Shown piece after piece: positions 63,261-64,000 of a stretch of DNA of 64,000 bases. Numbering within the stretch: position 1 is the stretch's first letter; each line of letters starts with the position of its first letter. A program made the translations under genes and the position numbers. The notes beneath the pieces are model-generated. The model was given only the letters and a program-made list of their open reading frames with translations, did no database searches and was not told the DNA's origin. The stretch comes from Terriglobales bacterium (lineage in GTDB: Bacteria; Acidobacteriota; Terriglobia; Terriglobales; Acidobacteriaceae), in assembly GCA_035624455.1 (NCBI GenBank), contig DASPRM010000075.1:1-64000 (forward strand), given 5' to 3'.

Positions 63261-64000
63261 TCATTCGCGATATGCCTCGTCCAGCAGTTCGATTACGTGT
63301 GCGACCCGCTGCTTCGTTCCTCGTAATTTCACTCCTAATCCCAATTGCAGCATGCAGCCCACGTTCGCGGTCGCGATGATTTCAGCATCAGTCCCGCAGA
63401 TATCATCCATCTTGGCCTCAAGGATCTTCATCGACAATTCATTTTCGACCACGTTGTAGGTTCCTGCGCTGCCACAACAGTAATCGGAATGTGGCATCTC
63501 GACCAGCTCTGCTCCTATCGCCTGCAACAACTGGCGCGGAGCCGAGCGAATCCTCTGTGCGTGCGCGAGATGGCAAGGATCCTGATAGGTTATTTTCTTC
63601 CCGGCGCGCTTCTTTACAGGACGGACCCCCAGCTCTACCAGGAACTCCGAGATATCTTTCACTCTCGCCGCAAATTCAGCCGCTTTCACGACATACTCTG
63701 TATCCTGCTCGAGCAGCTCACGATATTCCTTGAGAGCAGCTCCGCATCCCGCCGCATTGCTCACGATGGCATCGACGGATTCGCCGAGCATCGCGTCGAT
63801 ATTCCTCCGTGCCAATGCGCGAGCTTGCTCGCGGTAGCCGGCGTGCGCGTGAAGCGCACCGCAACATCCCTGGCCCTCGCTCACGACCACGGTAACGCCG
63901 TTTTCCACCAGCACACGCACCGCAGCACGATTCAACTCGGAAAAAGCCACGCTCGCAATGCAGCCCGCCAGCAGAGCAACTTTAGCTTTCTGTTCTCCTC
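63261..64000 (-). CDS. glcF: glycolate oxidase iron-sulphur subunit-like protein, C-terminal part
   Basis: The frame stays open to the window edge (the codons before the GTG at 63950 read GEQKAKVALLAGCIAS), so the 5' end is outside. It carries the CCG-type cysteine-rich motifs VSEGQGCCGALHAHAG and MPHSDYCCGSAGTYN, and a conserved ITYQDPCHLAHAQ stretch. These fit the C-terminal half of GlcF or a related Fe-S subunit (LutA/heterodisulfide reductase type). The true full-length product would also have two 4Fe-4S domains at the N-terminus. Confidence 0.82.
   Translation of the reverse strand, partial: GEQKAKVALLAGCIASVAFSELNRAAVRVLVENGVTVVVSEGQGCCGALHAHAGYREQARALARRNIDAMLGESVDAIVSNAAGCGAALKEYRELLEQDTEYVVKAAEFAARVKDISEFLVELGVRPVKKRAGKKITYQDPCHLAHAQRIRSAPRQLLQAIGAELVEMPHSDYCCGSAGTYNVVENELSMKILEAKMDDICGTDAEIIATANVGCMLQLGLGVKLRGTKQRVAHVIELLDEAYRE

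Overview
The window looks like chromosomal DNA of an acidobacterium, probably of the Terriglobia (Koribacter-like). The evidence is indirect: a moderately GC-rich sequence, a VWFA-domain protein of the acidobacterial type, a winged-helix/TolB-like/TPR regulator, FecR/DUF6600 and DUF5818-type exported proteins, and dispersed TCAGCAATCAGC-type repeats. No rRNA, CRISPR array, prophage or intact insertion sequence was seen.

Layout. 1-5170 (minus strand) is a respiratory complex I operon in the order nuoA-C-D-H-I-J-K-L; nuoB is absent from its usual place and nuoE, F and G are absent. 5501-7063 is lysS. 7078-13001 holds minus-strand accessory genes (ankyrin protein, DedA-rhodanese fusion, exported DUF711, tandem cupin, MacB/FtsX-type permease) and one degenerate receiver protein. 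13145-28382 is a mixed region: winged-helix/TPR regulator, di-haem c-type cytochrome, tRNA-Lys, CRP-like sensor, response regulators, a large FecR protein with 180-bp tandem repeats, aldo/keto reductase, ceramidase-like protein, RlpA and UdgX. 28473-29025 is a small decay zone with an IS481-like transposase remnant beside a frameshifted YciE/YciF ferritin-like gene.

29765-56418 reads as a polysaccharide locus. It has an ECF sigma factor, an NDP-sugar-transferase-like protein with a left-handed beta-helix tail, a STAS protein, a thymidylate-kinase-like protein, two GT4 glycosyltransferases, two GH99/GH71-like hydrolases, a Wzx-type flippase with an extra C-terminal domain, a 1394-residue TPR protein ending in a predicted outer-membrane barrel, a GT-C-like membrane protein, several exported proteins of unknown role, a nucleotidyltransferase and an amylo-alpha-1,6-glucosidase. 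Together they suggest synthesis, flipping, periplasmic trimming and outer-membrane export of an exopolysaccharide, by analogy with Pel and cellulose systems.

56569-64000 holds exported low-complexity, SYLF and VWFA proteins, a nucleotidyltransferase/metallophosphoesterase pair, a DUF1328 membrane peptide, a tandem ACT protein and the 3' part of a glcF-like gene.

The most striking single observation is in the DedA-rhodanese gene (7860-8828). An in-frame TGA lies exactly where relatives carry the second cysteine of the active-site loop. The rhodanese fold continues for 52 codons beyond it, and a hairpin with SECIS-like geometry follows the TGA. This makes it a candidate selenoprotein (Cys-Thr-Sec motif), pending proof that the genome has Sec machinery.
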